Assembly (NCBI GenBank): GCA_018105865.1
Contig: CM030835.1
Coordinates: forward strand, 6,626,816-6,690,815
Length of the DNA stretch: 64,000 nt
Direction of reading: 5' to 3'
From: Metaphire vulgaris
Lineage: Eukaryota > Annelida > Clitellata > Crassiclitellata > Megascolecidae
The position numbers and the translations under genes are program-made. Under the pieces are notes generated by a model. The model worked only from the letters and a program-made list of their open reading frames with translations. It was not told the origin of the DNA and made no database searches. Each line of letters begins with the position of its first letter. Position 1 is the stretch's first letter. Of this stretch, positions 63,539 through 64,000 are shown piece after piece.

Positions 63539-64000
63539 TTACCTCAACACGCCAACTTTATGACTAAGGTCACTCAGATCTGACTTAATATCTGGAAATC
63601 TTGTACTCCAGCTCACCAACTTGCATTTGGATGCGGGAAGACATGGATTAAACTTTAGCACTTTTAGATCTGTCTCAGCTAAGCACGTATCCCTAACGTG
63701 CCATGCCTTCAATACAAGATCGTCTATCCAAGACAGAAGTGAAGCACCGTGTCTCTTGGCATTTTCTTCAGCCTCAGACTTCAGATGTTTAGAATTTTCA
63801 ATGTTCAGCAAATTTCGATGTTACTAAAGTCTTGATTGACATAGGATCCGCCGTCCGGTCCAGAGTGCATCTGCCGAGCGATCTCTGCGCTGATGTACTC
63901 TGTACCAATGTGAGAATAAGGAAGAATGAGAAACCGAAACTCGGCTAATGGCTGCCAAGCGTGCAGGATTTTCAGTTTCCACAGACCCGGTCGCAGCGGT
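63539..64000 (-). CDS. Peptide O-xylosyltransferase, C-terminal domain, partial, with frameshift
   Basis: Xylosyltransferase is a Golgi type II enzyme that adds xylose to Ser of proteoglycan cores, starting heparan and chondroitin sulfate chains. From the window edge the minus strand reads PLRPGLWKLKILHAWQPLAE, FRFLILPYSHIG, HSGPDGGSYVNQDFSNIE, then TGA in that frame. The next frame continues SKHLKSEAEENAKRHG, WIDDLVLKAW, ASKCKLVSWSTRFPDIKSDL and ends GVLR, TAA at 63539-63541. This parallels the human XYLT2 C-terminus (RPGPW, LLHFWEQLGETRFLVLP, LTSWSSLSPDPKSEL, GRLR). The catalytic domain lies outside the window. The frames break near 63809-63815 in an AAATTT run. A one-base assembly error is likely; a true pseudogene is possible. 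Confidence 0.85.

Overview
The window is nuclear DNA of an animal. Genes are split into short exons with GT...AG introns, the introns hold LINE and SINE remnants and MITEs, and microsatellites are common. The genes point to a non-vertebrate bilaterian, probably marine. There is a one-piece four-domain sodium channel with E, K and A at three of the four DEKA selectivity positions, a proton-channel-type voltage sensor, a CD151-like tetraspanin and a xylosyltransferase. I cannot name the species or phylum from the sequence.

Layout. (1) 1-15055, plus strand: the 3' two thirds of a voltage-gated sodium channel gene, 13 coding exons, from the domain II pore to the stop codon. Its first large intron carries an inverted-repeat element that contains a (TA)n tract with a dead DNA transposon inside it. 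(2) 15056-20440: Nav 3' UTR and intergenic DNA with a dead LINE fragment. (3) 20441-23892, plus strand: a complete seven-exon tetraspanin. (4) 23893-28400: AT-rich 3' flank. (5) 28400-40300: a sharp change to a repeat-dense, more GC-rich landscape of nested MITEs and SINEs. A CpG-rich block at 35.1-35.8 kb may be the promoter or first exon of the next gene. (6) 40330-58957, plus strand: seven coding exons of a large Hv1/TMEM266-type voltage-sensor protein, joined consistently by reading phase. (7) 59-63.5 kb: MITEs, then quiet AT-rich DNA that may be the 3' UTR of the last gene. (8) 63539-64000, minus strand: the C-terminal part of a peptide O-xylosyltransferase, interrupted by an apparent frameshift.

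The four genes are not an operon and share no obvious pathway. Two are voltage-sensor membrane proteins, one is a membrane scaffold and one starts glycosaminoglycan chains. The most notable points are: the sodium channel has Ser-Asp after the domain IV AGW pore motif and MLM in place of IFM/MFM in the inactivation gate; the proton-channel-like protein has a S1-S2 loop of over 200 residues, Leu at the first S4 arginine position and Gln at the S2 charge-transfer position; and an internal GACAAGCAAAA...GGTCA module recurs inside repeat families that have different terminal repeats.
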